Assembly (NCBI GenBank): GCA_001574975.1 | Contig: KQ965745.1 | Span: 62,001 to 126,000 of the forward strand | Reading direction: 5' to 3' | Length of the DNA: 64,000 nt | Source: Gonapodya prolifera JEL478 | Lineage: Eukaryota > Monoblepharomycota > Monoblepharidomycetes > Monoblepharidales > Gonapodyaceae | In this document: piece by piece, positions 55,114 through 64,000 of the stretch | How positions within the stretch are numbered: position 1 is the stretch's first letter | How the letters are laid out: each line of letters opens with the position of its first letter | Notes under the pieces: model-generated | The model's input: only the letters and a program-made list of their open reading frames with translations | The model's database searches: none | Told to the model about the DNA's origin: nothing | Translations under genes and position numbers: made by a program

Positions 55114-57821
55114 ATGGCAGAAGCGTACGTTTTCATTTGCACGGAATCGATCGTAGCTGATGGAACCCGATCCAACGCGCTCTTTTTCATTTTGCGTGTT
55201 GATGCTCGCTCCCTGCTCCAACAATACCACTCAGGGCAACTCTGGCGGAACTCATTAAGCGTCTCGAAACCGCGACGTCTCGCCTCGAAGCGCTCTCGAA
55301 AGGACCGGCACCCGCCCCTCCTGTCGCTCGCAAATCGGACGCCGCCGACGCTCCTTCCCCAGCTCACTCCAGCCCCGTGGCGATGGCGTTCGAGGACCTC
55401 ATCGCGCAGAGCTTGAAACCATATTTGGCTGCGTCGGCGGTCGTTGGTGGCTTGGTCAAGGATCAGGTGAGCCGTTTAAGGCTTGTGGGCTCGGTGGGGT
55501 TATCGCCGAACGGGAAGGACAGGTCTCCGTTATTGAGCGTGGACAAAAAAATCGAACGCTAAGCTACAACGCGTGTGGGGCGTGAACACCGGATTTACAT
55601 TCACGCCGGTTTGATGGGCCAGAGGGCTGGGGCCATGGATTGGTTGGGTTGGGTGAACAGGCGACTTCCTCGCATCTCGTCCACTGTTTACCCCGGCGAT
55701 CAAATTTTCTTTTTATATTGGCGAGGTTGCGTTGGGGGATTCTGGCCGCTCGCCTCAACACCTTCCAGCCGTCACTCAAATCCACACTAACCACCCCATC
55801 TCCCATCTCACCCCAAGTCCGCATTCGTCGAAACCGCCTTCACGGAGCAACTCCGACTCATCTCGACCGCCGCCATCTCCAAAAAGCCCGACAGCGCCAC
55901 CCTGACGACCCTCGTGAGCGGTCTGCAGCAGGCCCTGCAGAAGGCCGTGGAGATTAAGGACAGGAACAGGCCCAGCCCCCAGTTCAACCACTTGTCGGCC
56001 GTCGCTGAGGGCATTCCAGCGTTGGCATGGGTCCTTGTGGTGGGTTTCGTGTGATGAGTGAAGCGAGAGATGGAGTTGGAGAGCGTCATTTGACCATTCG
56101 TGTTTTTGCGTTGACAAATGTAGGAGCCCAAACCCGCCCCCTACGTGGACGAGATGAAGCAAGCGGCGCAGTTCTACACCAACCGCGTGCTCAAGGAGTT
56201 CAAGGACAAGTGCGTTTTGCCTGTTCCCTGTGCGAATATCACCAGTAGCTCACTGTTGCACCCCTAATCTCTCTTCCTGGTGATTGCTCAATCGCCCGCC
56301 ATTTACCGTACCGTAACATCACAGGGACAAAGTGCATGTCGAGTGGGCAAAGTCGCTCATTGACCTCCTGGCGGAGCTTCATGTGTACGTCAAGAAGCAC
56401 CACACGACCGGCCTGGTTTGGAACCCCAAGGTGCGTTTCGACTGTCTACACTTTGGCGAACTCAAATCTCTTGCTGACGCGGACTCGACACTCCTGCTAC
56501 AACTCTACAAACCAAACAGGGCGGCGACGCCAAATCCGCTGCAGCTGCCGCCCCCGCCCCCGCTCCCAAGGCCGGTGGACCACCTCCCCCACCGGGCCCA
56601 CCACCACCACCGCCGCCCGCGCCGGCCGCGGACTCGGGCAAGGACGAAGGAGCCAGCCGCGCGGCCATGTTCGCGGAGCTGTCCAAGGGCGAGGGCGTGA
56701 CGGCGGGCTTGAAGCATGTCGATAAGAGCCAGATGACCCATAAAAACCCGGCTTTGAGGGCTGGGGCCGTCGTGCCGGCGAAGGAGAGTGAGTTTTTGGC
56801 TGGGGCGGGGGGTGGGGCGCGGGCTGTGTGGAGTGTGTGTGTGATAAACCGAACGTGCCCAACGTGTCTAACCCCGATCCTACTTTTTTGTGTAGCGCCC
56901 GCTGCCGCCGCACCAGCAAAGGCTGCTTCCGCGCCCGCCAAGCCGCCGCGTAAGGAGATGGACGGGCAGAAGTGGTTTGTGGTGAGTTGGTGCTGGGGCG
57001 GCCTTCCTCACTCAACCACTCTTCGGGACAAACGTCGCCTCACCAACCCTTCCCACCACCCTTGCCTCGCCCACTCTCCGCGACACCCTCGCCTCACCAA
57101 CCCCCCTCTCCCCCCACCCCAGGAAAACTTCACCAACGACAAGGAGATCGTGATCGAGACGACGGACATGCGGCAGGGCGTTGTGCTGTACAACTTGACC
57201 GGGTGTACGGTGCAGATCAAGGGGAAGTGTAATGGGGTTACGATTGGTGGGTGATGTGGTATTGCGAATTCTGGCATTTGGTATGTTGTGGACTTACGAA
57301 TGTCTTCGACTGTGTCTTTGGGTTTACGCCGTATCGACTGGGTCTTCGACCTCACTACGCACCCATTCTGTCATCGACCTTACCCTGCATCCCTCATCAC
57401 GCGTTGCCACCACCAGACAACTGCAAAAAGACGGGGATCGTTGTCGAATCCGTGGTCGCGACGGTGGAGGCCGTGAACTGCAAATCGCTCCAACTGCAAG
57501 TCACGGGCAAGCTGCCGACCATCTCTGTCGACAAGACGGACGGGTTCCAGATCTTCCTTGGTGCCGAATCGCACGACGTTGAGATCCTGTCGTCCAAGAG
57601 CTCCGAGATGAACGTGAGCTTCCAGGTCGGCGACGATTGGGTGGAGAAGCCCGTTGCGGAGCAGCTGCGGACCAAGCTGGTGAACGGGGCGCTTGTGTCG
57701 GAGCTTGTGAGCCACAACGTGAGTAGAGTTTTAGTGGGGGGTGGGTTTGGTGGGGGTGCGAAGACGTGGAATGGGTCGGGTGACTTACGTGTCTTTTTGT
57801 TTCGGTCACTAGTTCGGCTAA
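55114..57821 (+). CDS. CAP: Adenylyl cyclase-associated protein (CAP/Srv2)
   Basis: Actin-monomer recycling factor that binds cofilin-actin with its N-domain and ADP-actin with its C-domain, in the cytosol. Exon 1 is 11 nt (55114-55124), completing MAEA|ATLAELIKRLETATSRLEA, the oligomerising helix. N-terminal helical domain: AMAFEDLIAQSLKPYLAASA, FVETAFTEQLRLISTAAISK, PQFNHLSAVAEGIPALAWV, APYVDEMKQAAQFYTNRVLK, VEWAKSLIDLLAELHVYVKK. Then a proline-rich profilin/SH3 site (56560-56640), a WH2-like KGEGVTAGLKHVDKSQMTHK, and a C-terminal beta-helix: MDGQKWFV, VLYNLTGCTVQIKGKCNGVT, CKKTGIVVESVVATVEAVNC, TISVDKTDGFQIFL, ending LVSHN|FG and TAA 57819-57821. About nine exons; full family length. Confidence 0.95.
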
Positions 57822-58091
57822 GATATGAGAAGGGCTAGGTATTTGCGATGTACGAATAGAAATTACGGCTTTGGTATTTCGAGTTGGTGGTCGTCATTTG
57901 TAGGAACGGGCATCATCGAGCCTAGTCAGATTGGCAATCCAGCATTTTTAAAAGGGAGAGATGGGAGGAAGCAAATGAATGCATAATGCAAATGCAGCTT
58001 GGCACAATTGCTCGTCGGAATCAAATTCGAAATATGAAGGGTCTTCAGACGGAGGGTCGTCGGTCTCTGCCACTTCCGATTCCGATCCACC

Positions 58092-59982
58092 ATGTCGCAC
58101 CCATCGACAACCGCGCAGTGGATCGTCAAATCGTATCCCGAGGAGCATGTCGTGCCAGAGCGCGTGTTCGAGCTGCAGGCGTCGCGGATCCCGGAGTTGA
58201 AAGATGGAGAGGTGCTCGTCAAGCAGCTGTATTTGTCGCTGGATCCCGCGAGTGAGTGGGAAATCGGATGAAGTGGCAGTGGAGTCGTCAATTGACTCCT
58301 CCCCCTCGTCTCGCCTCTGGTGAATGGTTCAGTGCGCGCCGTTGGACTGAGTGAGTACCAGAGCCATCTCTGCCCCCTCCACCCGCTCACGCCATACCCC
58401 GACCGCCACCAGACCCCCACGCCCGCGGATACTCGCCTCCCGTCCCACTCGGGTCCGTCATGCCCGGCGGATCGCTCGGGCAAGTCGTCGCGTCAAAGAA
58501 CCCGTCTTTCCCTGTTGGAGAGCGGATTACGGGCCCCGCTGGGTGGACGCAGTACTATGTGACGGTTCCGAGAGAGCCCATGAGGGTGCAGAGGGGGGCA
58601 AAGAGTGTGGATGTTATGAGTGTGTTGGGTGGGACAGGGTGGGTTGAGAGAGAGACCGGAGTGTGCGACGCCCGGAAGTGCGAGCTGTCAGTCCGACGCC
58701 TAGACGCGATAGCCCCGACCGAGGCCATCACGCGGAGCGTGCGCCATGGCCTAAGCGCAAAGTCCTGACAGAGCAGTCCGCCGGAGGCGAATTCTCCGCG
58801 AAGCGGCCATTACCTAAAGTTCCCGCCGAACGCAAATACTCTTGCGTCACTGTGTTGGAAATGTGGTAATGACACTGACCTGCTGGTATGCCGTTCACGT
58901 GCAGGTTGACGGCCTACTTCGGCGTGTTCGACATCCTGAAGCCCAAGAAGGGCCAGTTGGCTGTTGTTTCTGGGGTATGTCCGACTCACATGCGTTCGGG
59001 GGACCCGTATCCAAAGACGCGTGATCTGACTTTCCGCTCTCTCTGCCACCGATGACCAAACCACGACAAACCACGTGGCCTGAACATTATCGGCCGACAT
59101 CCCTACCATGTGACCTAACCTCCCGCCTACACCCACCAAAGGCCGCCGGCGCCACGGGCTTGATCGCGGTCCAGCTGCTCAAAATCGCCGGCTGCACCGT
59201 CCTTGCCATCGCCGGTAGCGACGACAAATGCGCGATGCTCAAGAACCAGTACGGGGCGGATTACGTGTGGAACTACAAGGAGGGGCGGGCGGCGTTCAAG
59301 GAGAAGTTGAGGCAGTTGGACGGGGGCAGATTTGTGGATTTGTACTTTGATAATGTCGGCGGGTGGCATTTAGCCGAGGTTATTGACAGGATTGCGCAGA
59401 ATGGGAGGATTTGTTTGTGTGGGCAGATCTCGCTGTGGGTCCTCTCTTTCTCCCTCTCCTTGTTTTTACCACTAACTACGTCCCCTCCGTCTTCGCTCCT
59501 CACAATGTCCCATCTCCCATGGCCCATGTCACATATCAAATGTCATCTGTCACATGCCACACGACACCCACCCACCCACCACCCTCAAACACCACAGGTA
59601 CAACTCCAAAGACCCGTACTACCCGCTCAACACGATGACGCTGGTGACGCAGCGCGGGCTGATGCAAGGGTTCATCGTGATCGACTACTTCAAGCAGTTC
59701 CCCGAGGCGCGGAAGGAGATGTCCAAGTGGATCGCTGAGGGGAAGCTGAAGGGGGAGCAGACAGTTGTTGAAGGGTGAGTTTTTGTCGGTGGGGGATGTG
59801 TTGGGGACGTGTGTGGTTTGTGGGGTAAACGCGGTTTGACGTAACGCCTGTCCCGCCCCACTCGCCGGTGTGACAGGTTCGACAAGGTGCCGCAGCATTT
59901 CCTGAAGTTGTTCGATGGGAGCAATGTGGGCAAGCTTCTCGTCAAGGTCGGCGAAGAGTCTGCGGGGCCGGCGAAACTGTAG
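58092..59982 (+). CDS. NADP-dependent medium-chain reductase (PTGR/zinc-free alkenal reductase type)
   Basis: Reduces alpha,beta-unsaturated carbonyls with NADPH in related proteins. ATG 58092: MSHPSTTAQWIVKSYPEEHV, then DGEVLVKQLYLSLDPA|MRAVGL, GSVMPGGSLGQVVASKNPSF, MSVLGGTG|LTAYFGVFDILK, VVSG|AAGATGLIAVQLLKI (dinucleotide-binding GxxGxxG-like), VLAIAGSDDKCAMLKNQYGA, FDNVGGWHLAEVIDRIAQNG, GLMQGFIVIDYFKQFPEARK and GFDKVPQHFLKLFDGSNVGK to GPAKL, TAG 59980. No catalytic zinc Cys/His set. Eight exons by signal. Intron 58639-58904 holds the shared GC-rich repeat. Cytosolic; substrate not decidable. Confidence 0.92.
58639..58904 (+). repeat. Long intron with introner-like GC-rich block
   Basis: GGAGGCG at 58783-58789, CCGCGAAGC at 58796-58804 and AATACTCTTGCG at 58835-58846 match the spacing and motifs in the intron at 46817-47099; the last motif also matches 3499-3510. 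Neighbouring introns lack this block. Confidence 0.7.
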
Positions 59983-61033
59983 CGTTTGAATTGTGAAAAG
60001 GAGGTTGATCTCCAGCACGAAGAATAATACATGCTTTGACAAGCCGATGAGAGATAAGCCCCAATGCAAAAATACCGCGTTCTTCGCACCGACGCGAGTT
60101 TGCTGTGGGGGAGAGGGTCGCGAAGAGAGTGCGTCATGAGACATGAGGCATCACTGAGGCTGCTGTGGACTCTCCCTGGTTCATAAAGGGCCACGCAACA
60201 ACTCGGAAAGATGCGACGCAGCGACAGATCAACGTCATTTTCCGTTCACGCGCTGTGTCTCCTGCTACTGCTCTGACGCGTGCTACGCCTGTTGGGCCTC
60301 CACAACGGCGGTACGTATCCGTTTGTTTCTTATGGGTGTGACAATTTGGTCGACTGATTCCTCGCCAACAAAACATCCAAAAAGACGTGCTGCAGCTCGG
60401 GCGGCAGAACCTGGGCTTGTGAAAGCAACGAAGTGAGCCTTCTCGACCACGCACCTTCAGGTCAAACGGCATTTGTTAACCTCACGTTTTGGGCGACGTG
60501 ACGTAAAGCAATGCACTACGACTCGCTCTTTCCATGTAATAAACTATGCTCGAGCCAAGGATACGGCAACTGCGGAGACCCCTACCTTGTGCCGCAGGTC
60601 AGCAACCGATGTTGTATGAGTGAAGAAACAAAACGGATCATCCGAACAGAAGCAGTTCACCGGATCACGCTGACAAAACACAAAGACGTGTCTCCCTCAG
60701 GGCGACTCCCAACAGGAACAACATTGTAGTGCCGCAACAACCACTGCAGGTGAGGTTCTTTTGAACGAATTGTGGGCGCAAACCCGACTTTCCAGGCTGA
60801 ACATGTTAGGTGCACGCAACACCTCACAAAAGTATGCCGTGGTACAAGACATCCTCGCGTCAACTACCGTGACCACCTAAGCAGCTCAATTGATTTGAAC
60901 AACCTTCCCGTCATTCTCCAAATTTGAGACACCTTTACAGCACCATATCAGGCATGTAGAGCGTTTCACAAAAGTATGGCGGGGTACAAACCAGTACAGT
61001 GCTCTAATTGTGGGTGCTGCAAGTGTTTTCAAC
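59983..61033. other. 1-kb intergenic region with a local repeat
   Basis: No supported gene. A 24-nt element TCACAAAAGTATG-C/G-CG-T/G-GGTACAA occurs at 60824-60847 and 60966-60989 (22 of 24 match). Confidence 0.5.
60824..60989. repeat. 24-nt direct repeat, 142-bp period
   Basis: Copies at 60824-60847 and 60966-60989, two mismatches. Sequence around the copies is also weakly alike, so this may be an old tandem duplication. Confidence 0.7.
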
Positions 61034-61246
61034 CTATCCCCAGTCCTTGAGTGCCGTTTGTGCAGGTAGTGCAAGTGTTTCGAACAGCCCTTCCATGTTT
61101 ACGAGATTCATTGAGGACCCGCTACAGCACCATGTCTGCTGCGCGCAGTCCTCACAGAAATAAACCAGCACGTCCAGAAGAGCGCGCGTGGCACCATTTC
61201 CTGTCACGGTGAACGTGTGGGGCGTCTGTGGTATGGCGTCAGCCAT
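61034..61246 (-). CDS. Possible small ORF or last exon
   Basis: From ATG 61246: MADAIPQTPHTFTVTGNGAT, then LLDVLVYFCEDC and a Cys-rich stretch, ending TALKDWG. The frame is open a further 144 codons upstream with no ATG, so this could be the final exon of a spliced gene. No homology recognised. Confidence 0.25.
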   Translation of the reverse strand: MADAIPQTPHTFTVTGNGATRALLDVLVYFCEDCAQQTWCCSGSSMNLVNMEGLFETLALPAQTALKDWG

Positions 61247-61705
61247 CAGGAAAGACGAACCGTGACTCTCGTCAAGCGCAGCACTCGCAAATTGGCTGAA
61301 AAATGTGACCCGTGCGAAGACCTTGAACTGGCTTGGCGACGGGGTACCAAAAAAGGGCGTGCCGTGTGGGCGTCTCGAGACGAATGGGGGATCAATAGGC
61401 AGCAAGTGCTCAGCCGGGCAATATATGACTTTGCCGCGACCAGCGTCTGTAAGAACAAACGGCCATGCGACCCCACAACCAGGCGAGGGCTGAGGCTGAG
61501 TGAGTTGGCGACCAAAAAGGGGCAGAGACAGGCAGTACGCGGCGTGACGATGGGCGGTTGGCAGATGCCAGACAGTGCCGGTGAGGGGTGAGAGTGAGGG
61601 TTGTGGTGTTGTTTGCGGTGTGAACTGGTGTGAACTGCCAAGTGGAGACAAGTGACAGCTGTCCTTTACACTCGGCAACCGTGGTCACCCACCACCACCA
61701 AACCC

Positions 61706-62634
61706 ATGGCAACACCATCCCGCGCGCTGCTGTCCCACGCGCGCACGCTCCTCTCCCTCCCCATCTCCGCACCTCGCTTCCTTCCGGCCTCGTCCGTCCC
61801 CTCCTCGCTCCTCTCCCTCCCTACAATTGCAATTCCCTCACACACTCGCTTCGCATCCGCCTTCGCACCCCATCGCGTCGCAGCTACGCGGACGGGGACT
61901 GCGCCTGGTGTGATGGGACGGAGAGGGATGGTGGGAGAAGGAGGGGCGATCAGCGGGATGGACCTGGGAACAGGATCGCGTGGGGCCAATGTGGAGGGAA
62001 GGAGAGGGTTTTATCAGATGCCGAGGCAGAGAAGACGGACTAATATTCAGAAGACGATGTTGAAGGTGTGTTTTTGGGCGGGGGATGGCGGGAGTGGGGG
62101 GAGGAGGATTGGGTGGTACAAGGACCCGGCCGGGAAGGAAGACCGGACCGGCGCGGATGGGAACGGAGAGCTTTGCTGTGGTGAGGGAGAAGGAGGTAGT
62201 AGGGGCTGCAGGATGGGGAAAGACATTGGGGTGGTACGAGAGAGATTGGAAGGAGCATCGAAGTGGACGTTTTGGGCGAGCACGGGCACAGACACAGCCG
62301 AGCTGGACGTAAGGGACTGTACTGTGGTATCGGACTGGCAGCGTGGTGCGTAGTGCGGTCCCGCCGACTTGCCATGGGCACATGAGGGGATGGACAGGAG
62401 CGGTTATTTGTAGCGACTCGGCACGACGTTGCGGATGGTGCGTTCATGCTTGGACGTGAACGGCGGTCTGGGCGGGTGCTGCTCCGCCAAGAGCGGAGGG
62501 GCCGAGGCGATATGAAATCCTTTACGCGGGTGATGCTTACAAGGACCTCTCCTCTATACCCCGCACAGGCCAAACTGCGCCGCCAAAGGATGAACCGGAC
62601 CAACTACATCAAGAAGAGGGTGCACTACGGGTAG
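61706..62634 (+). CDS. Short basic protein, probably mitochondrial
   Basis: Exons 61706-62065 and 62569-62634, phase 0, 141 residues. The N-terminus MATPSRALLSHARTLLSLPI is Arg/Ser/Ala/Leu-rich without acids for 60 residues, like a mitochondrial presequence. The C-terminus is very basic across the splice: RQRRRTNIQKTMLK|AKLRRQ, then RMNRTNYIKKRVHYG. This looks like a small mitoribosomal or RNA-binding protein, but I cannot match a named family. The 503-nt intron is the longest in this arm and shows no introner motif. Confidence 0.6.
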
Positions 62635-62874
62635 ACGCTGTGGGGTGGTTTGGGTGGTCGCGGAGTGTGGGTTGTGGAGTGGACATTCGCAGAAGAATCG
62701 AGCTCGGACGCGGCAGTGTCTCTGGAGCGACACGTGTCGGACTTTATAGTTACAAATAGATATGGTCGGTGGAAAGCCAGAAGCGGGGACGTCACTGCGA
62801 AACCAGGAAAAATCATATGGCCTTACTGCGGTCACGCGTGTGCACTGCATCTTCATCTCACCAGCTTCCCCCCA

Positions 62875-64000
62875 ATGACGTCCGCCGCGGAGTCGCTGTT
62901 CACCCGCCTGCTGTTGTCGCCTGCGTTTGTGTTCAAGCCGCTTCGCCTTGGCGAGTCCGAGCCGAGCGCCGATGCCAAACTGCACTCGCTGCGAGTCACG
63001 TTCGACAAGGATCCAGCCATTTTCCTGTCGCGCTGGGGCAGATTTCTGGGCGCAGAGGACCTGGGCTTGTTCGACCAATGGAAAGGTGAGTGCGCGGAAG
63101 CGGTGGGAGAGTCCTGGCAATGAACTCACCCAAAAGTACTCGGGCGAAGACGACTACGAGGTCCGCCACTACCTCACATCCCTGCAAAACGCACTGCGCC
63201 CAGCCGCACCTGCCGCTCTTCCTCCCGCTGCACCCAATCCGACGTCCTCACCCACCTCCACACTCACGCCCACGAACGAAACCACCACCACGCACTTCCC
63301 GCCGTCCTCGAAACGCGCAGCCAACAGACGCCTCGCTTACCTTCCCCGCTTGCACCGCTCAGACTACTTCTCAGACGACGCCATGCGCGGAAGGGATCCT
63401 GTCGCCTATCACGAGTTTGTCGGGCGGTGGAAGGAGGCGGAGGAGAGGAAGCCATTTGGTGACGATATGGTAAGTGACGCTTGGGGGGAAGCGGGGGGTT
63501 ATTGTGTTTTTGCAGATATGGGGGTGATGTGGGGGTCCGTTGGGTGGACCTCTTCTCATATGGCAGGAAAGGGTGAACAGAGGAACGGAGGACTAACAGG
63601 ATGGTCGTGATGGTCTGGGCGCTGTTGAAGGAGGAGTGGACTTGAGGTGCATATGTGAGATGGACGGATGGGGGACACCAGGAGACAGTCCGTATGCACG
63701 TCCTGCCGTCACCAGTCGCCGGTCATGGCACGCATCCGTCACGTTCTCTATCGCGTCTTTGTGCGCTTTGACCAATCCCAAACCCGTACTCACACTTCAT
63801 ATCCATCCCCCCTCTTACCCCAAACTCCCACCTTCCATCCACATCCCCACCCTCCCACGCACAAACACACAAAGACCCTCCTCGACCGCGTCTTGCACAA
63901 CATCGACGCCGCGTACTACCACGACGCCCTCGACGCCGCGCGGGCTCGAGAATCCCAATCCCAATCCCAATCCCACCCGCAATCTCCATCCGATGCCGAC
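62875..64000 (+). CDS. CCDC97-like protein, 5' part (runs off right edge)
   Basis: Related to the conserved family of CCDC97, which in animals associates with the spliceosome SF3B complex. Exon 1 62875-63085: LHSLRVTFDKDPAIFLSRWG, RFLGAEDLGLFDQW. Exon 2 (about 63140-63470): DDYEVRHYLTSLQNAL, a Thr/Pro-rich insert, then RRLAYLPRLHRSDYFSDDAM and YHEFVGRWKEAEERKP. These are the two family blocks (FLxRxGxxL and YFSDxxMR..xPxxYxxxVG). A last visible exon from about 63889 reads TLLDRVLHNIDAAYYHDALD and enters a Ser-Gln repeat (ATCCCA hexamers) at the edge. The exon structure at 63480-63880 is unclear. Confidence 0.75.

Noticed and set aside
54930-55367. 145-codon - ORF
   Set aside because: Antisense to the first CAP exons, which are firmly supported.
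1-64000. Nuclear TGA recoded as Trp throughout
   Set aside because: At least five apparently intact host genes end naturally at TGA and Trp is TGG everywhere else; TGA-for-Trp occurs only in the LINE and a pseudogene.
1-64000. tRNA or rRNA genes
   Set aside because: No convincing T-arm/acceptor pairing or rRNA core sequence was noticed by eye; a covariance-model scan would be decisive.

Overview
The window is nuclear DNA of a zoosporic fungus, most likely a chytrid. Genes are GC-rich, tightly packed and cut by many short GT-AG introns (mostly about 60-120 nt). A clear gene for the intraflagellar-transport protein IFT121/WDR35 shows that the organism builds a flagellum, while the remaining recognisable genes (RRP36, cyclase-associated protein, F-box proteins, NmrA-like and medium-chain reductases) are ordinary opisthokont housekeeping and accessory types.

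Left arm (1-22.8 kb), gene-dense: the 5' part of MSH3 (-), a small four-helix membrane protein (+), IFT121 (-), an F-box protein (-), a flavoprotein monooxygenase (-), the ribosome-biogenesis factor RRP36 (+), an MFSD1-like transporter (+), a decayed F-box gene whose intact paralogue lies 22 kb away, a small multi-pass membrane protein (-) and a 49-residue Gln/Asn-rich protein (+).

Middle (about 22.9-38.5 kb), visibly more AT-rich and poor in recognisable host genes: a candidate 213-bp MITE, a 5'-truncated LINE with an endonuclease-RT-zinc-knuckle ORF interrupted by two TGA codons, a 115-bp tandem repeat that also resembles the LINE head, a fossil giant-virus (Nucleocytoviricota) block with VLTF3-like and metallophosphoesterase-like remnants, a spliced gene of unknown family, ankyrin-like and DnaJ-like sequences and several orphan ORFs. 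This is the accessory, invaded part of the window.

Right arm (38.5-64 kb), gene-dense again: a two-domain beta-sandwich-type protein (-), the intact F-box paralogue (+), a coiled-coil acidic protein (-), a beta-helix-like protein with Cys-rich tail (+), an AMP-forming ligase with a 12-nt microexon and an eroded P-loop (+), a long disordered PHD-like protein (-), an NmrA-like protein (-), cyclase-associated protein (+), an NADP-dependent medium-chain reductase (+), a short basic probably mitochondrial protein (+) and a CCDC97-like gene running off the end (+).

Features most worth a second look are a shared GC-rich repeat inside three unusually long introns (introner-like), a hairpin that encloses a 3' splice site at 32.7 kb, a GC-AG first intron in IFT121, TGA codons sitting at apparent Trp positions in the LINE and the dead F-box copy, and the giant-virus fossil. 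All coordinates of spliced genes are outer limits of the coding region; exon joins were read by eye from splice signals and frame.
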